Part shown: positions 63,075 through 64,000 of the stretch, one piece after another | Layout: each line of letters starts with the position of its first letter | How positions within the stretch are numbered: position 1 is the stretch's first letter | Assembly (NCBI RefSeq): GCF_030733425.1 | Contig: NZ_JASHIZ010000010.1 | Span: 62,001 to 126,000 of the forward strand | Reading direction: 5' to 3' | Length of the DNA stretch: 64,000 nt | From: Roseovarius sp. MMSF_3350 | GTDB taxonomy: Bacteria; Pseudomonadota; Alphaproteobacteria; Rhodobacterales; Rhodobacteraceae | Notes under the pieces: model-generated | What the model was told of the DNA's origin: nothing | The model's input: only the letters and a program-made list of their open reading frames with translations | Database searches by the model: none | Program-made: the position numbers and the translations under genes

Positions 63075-63212
63075 ATGAAAACCTATGTTTTTGCCGGCCG
63101 TTCGGCGTGCCGTGGTATTGTGCAATCGATTTCCGGCAACACACTTAGGCTGGCCGTCGTTCTCGGTTGCGGCACTTTCTGGGTCGCGGTTATCGGAACT
63201 GTTGCGGTATAG
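63075..63212 (+). CDS. Possible 45-residue membrane peptide
   Basis: An ATG at 63075 opens MKTYVFAGRSACRGIVQSIS then GNTLRLAVVLGCGTFWVAVIGTVAV, a basic N-terminus followed by a hydrophobic helix. It lies in the gap between the GT2 and sugar-transferase genes, on the opposite strand, with no good ribosome-binding site. It could be real or chance; the family is not recognised. Apart from it the 62950-63232 gap shows nothing. Confidence 0.3.
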   Translation: MKTYVFAGRSACRGIVQSISGNTLRLAVVLGCGTFWVAVIGTVAV

Positions 63213-63232
63213 ATTTCAAAGCTTTTGAACGT

Positions 63233-63940
63233 CTATTTCGCTCCATCCACCGTAAGAATGACCTTCACGGTTTTTAGAATGATCCGCACGTCCCCCCAGA
63301 ATGTGCGGTGACGTACGTACTCGACGTCCATAGCGACCCGCTCCTCGTAGGTGGTATTGCTGCGACCGCTCACCTGCCAAAGACCTGTGATGCCCGGACG
63401 GACGGAAAGATACTCGTAGGAATGACTGCCATAGTGGACCAGCTCGTCCTCGACGATGGGGCGCGGACCAACGATGGACATTTCCCCTCTCAGCACGTTC
63501 CAGAACTGGGGCAATTCATCCAGGCTCGTTTTGCGGAAGAACTCTCCGATGCAGCTCACCCGAGGGTCGTCGTCCAGCTTCTGGTTTGCGGCCCATTGCG
63601 CACGTGCCTCGGGATCGCTTTCGAGCAGCTTTCGCAATTGCTCATCCGCGTCCACGACCATCGTTCTGAACTTCAAGCATTTGAATTGTTTCCCGTTCTT
63701 ACCCACGCGCTTGTGTTCATAAAATACGGGTCCGCCCTCTTTCAGCAGGATGACCAGCGATATAAGCACGATGAACGGTGCAAAGAACAAGAGCGCCAGT
63801 AATGCGAAACACTTGTCGAAAAGCGATCGCAGAACACGGTCACTTCTGATCTTATTCGGGGCGAGGAACTGGGAGCCGACATATCCTTGGTGAAGTGCCC
63901 TTAGATCTGTTTCCCCATGAACTTGATCTCTTGAGCTCAT
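63233..63940 (-). CDS. ExoY/WbaP-type sugar transferase
   Basis: A 235-residue membrane phosphoglycosyltransferase that moves a sugar phosphate from a nucleotide sugar onto undecaprenyl phosphate, the first step of exopolysaccharide repeat assembly. One hydrophobic helix (CFALLALLFFAPFIVLISLVILL), then FKCLKFRTMVVDAD, RKTSLDELPQFWNVLRGEMSIVGPRP, and PGITGLWQVSGRSNTTYEERV are seen. It resembles ExoY of succinoglycan synthesis. It would initiate the glycan extended by the GT2 and GT4 enzymes downstream. Confidence 0.93.
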   Translation of the reverse strand: MSSRDQVHGETDLRALHQGYVGSQFLAPNKIRSDRVLRSLFDKCFALLALLFFAPFIVLISLVILLKEGGPVFYEHKRVGKNGKQFKCLKFRTMVVDADEQLRKLLESDPEARAQWAANQKLDDDPRVSCIGEFFRKTSLDELPQFWNVLRGEMSIVGPRPIVEDELVHYGSHSYEYLSVRPGITGLWQVSGRSNTTYEERVAMDVEYVRHRTFWGDVRIILKTVKVILTVDGAK

Positions 63941-64000
63941 AATACAGACACTGACTTAAATGGGACTAGCATGATGGTTACCGTACGAAAGACAAAACGA

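Overview
The window reads as a chromosomal segment of a GC-rich alphaproteobacterium of the Rhodobacteraceae (Roseobacter/Rhodobacter group). The evidence is gene order: ispA-dxs; dusB-ntrB-ntrC-ntrY-ntrX followed by trkA-trkH-hfq-hflX; yicC-gmk-phoR-pstSCAB-phoU-phoB; and ispDF-pgpA-cinA. Family traits agree: a class II DAHP synthase, and NtrC/NtrX proteins without the sigma-54 contact loop. No rRNA, tRNA, CRISPR array, transposase or phage gene was seen.

Layout. 1-3.1 kb: the end of ispA, dxs, and two tiny Flp-pilin-like genes. 3.6-6.4 kb: a GlxA-type regulator, DAHP synthase and a 38-residue entericidin-like lipoprotein. 6.4-11.3 kb: an orphan peptide-binding protein, a candidate sRNA with its own promoter and terminator, 3-hydroxybutyrate dehydrogenase with a patatin-like lipase, and a DUF502 membrane protein. 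11.4-13.9 kb: a pseudouridine catabolism pair (kinase and glycosidase) and an unknown exported protein. 14.0-16.0 kb: rpsB-tsf with a readable promoter and leader. 16.2-19.6 kb: an orphan glycine-amidinotransferase-like enzyme, a LuxR-type regulator translationally coupled to aroQ, a candidate structured RNA, and DoxX. 19.6-22.7 kb: glutaryl-CoA dehydrogenase with a divergent LysR regulator, and an SDR.

22.8-32.6 kb is the phosphate regulon on the minus strand (yicC, gmk, gamma-carbonic anhydrase, phoR, pstS, pstC, pstA, pstB, phoU, phoB), with a clear Pho box before pstS and an attenuator-like hairpin between pstS and pstC. 32.9-34.2 kb: a PAS-domain protein and a PPOX-family flavoprotein. 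34.3-46.9 kb: hflX, hfq, trkH, trkA, then ntrX, ntrY, ntrC, ntrB and dusB. 47.0-51.7 kb: ispDF-pgpA-cinA, a GFA protein, an MmgE/PrpD protein, a COQ10/RatA-like protein and a 59-residue membrane protein.

51.8-64 kb differs. It looks richer in A+T, and its genes resemble an accessory surface-glycan or small-molecule locus: two ATP-grasp ligases, an RraA-like protein, an Ldh-family reductase, a YdcF-family protein, a membrane protein (HTTM-like) with a DCC thiol protein starting at TTG, a GINT1-like protein, two glycosyltransferases and an ExoY-type sugar transferase. The combination of two ATP-grasp enzymes, RraA and Ldh beside a polysaccharide-initiation cluster is the best candidate for an undescribed pathway here. 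Its product is not deducible from sequence alone.

Dispersed elements also stand out: a family ending in ATATTTATGGCCAGAAGAAG, and two paired-hairpin elements bounded by GGCGCGCC.
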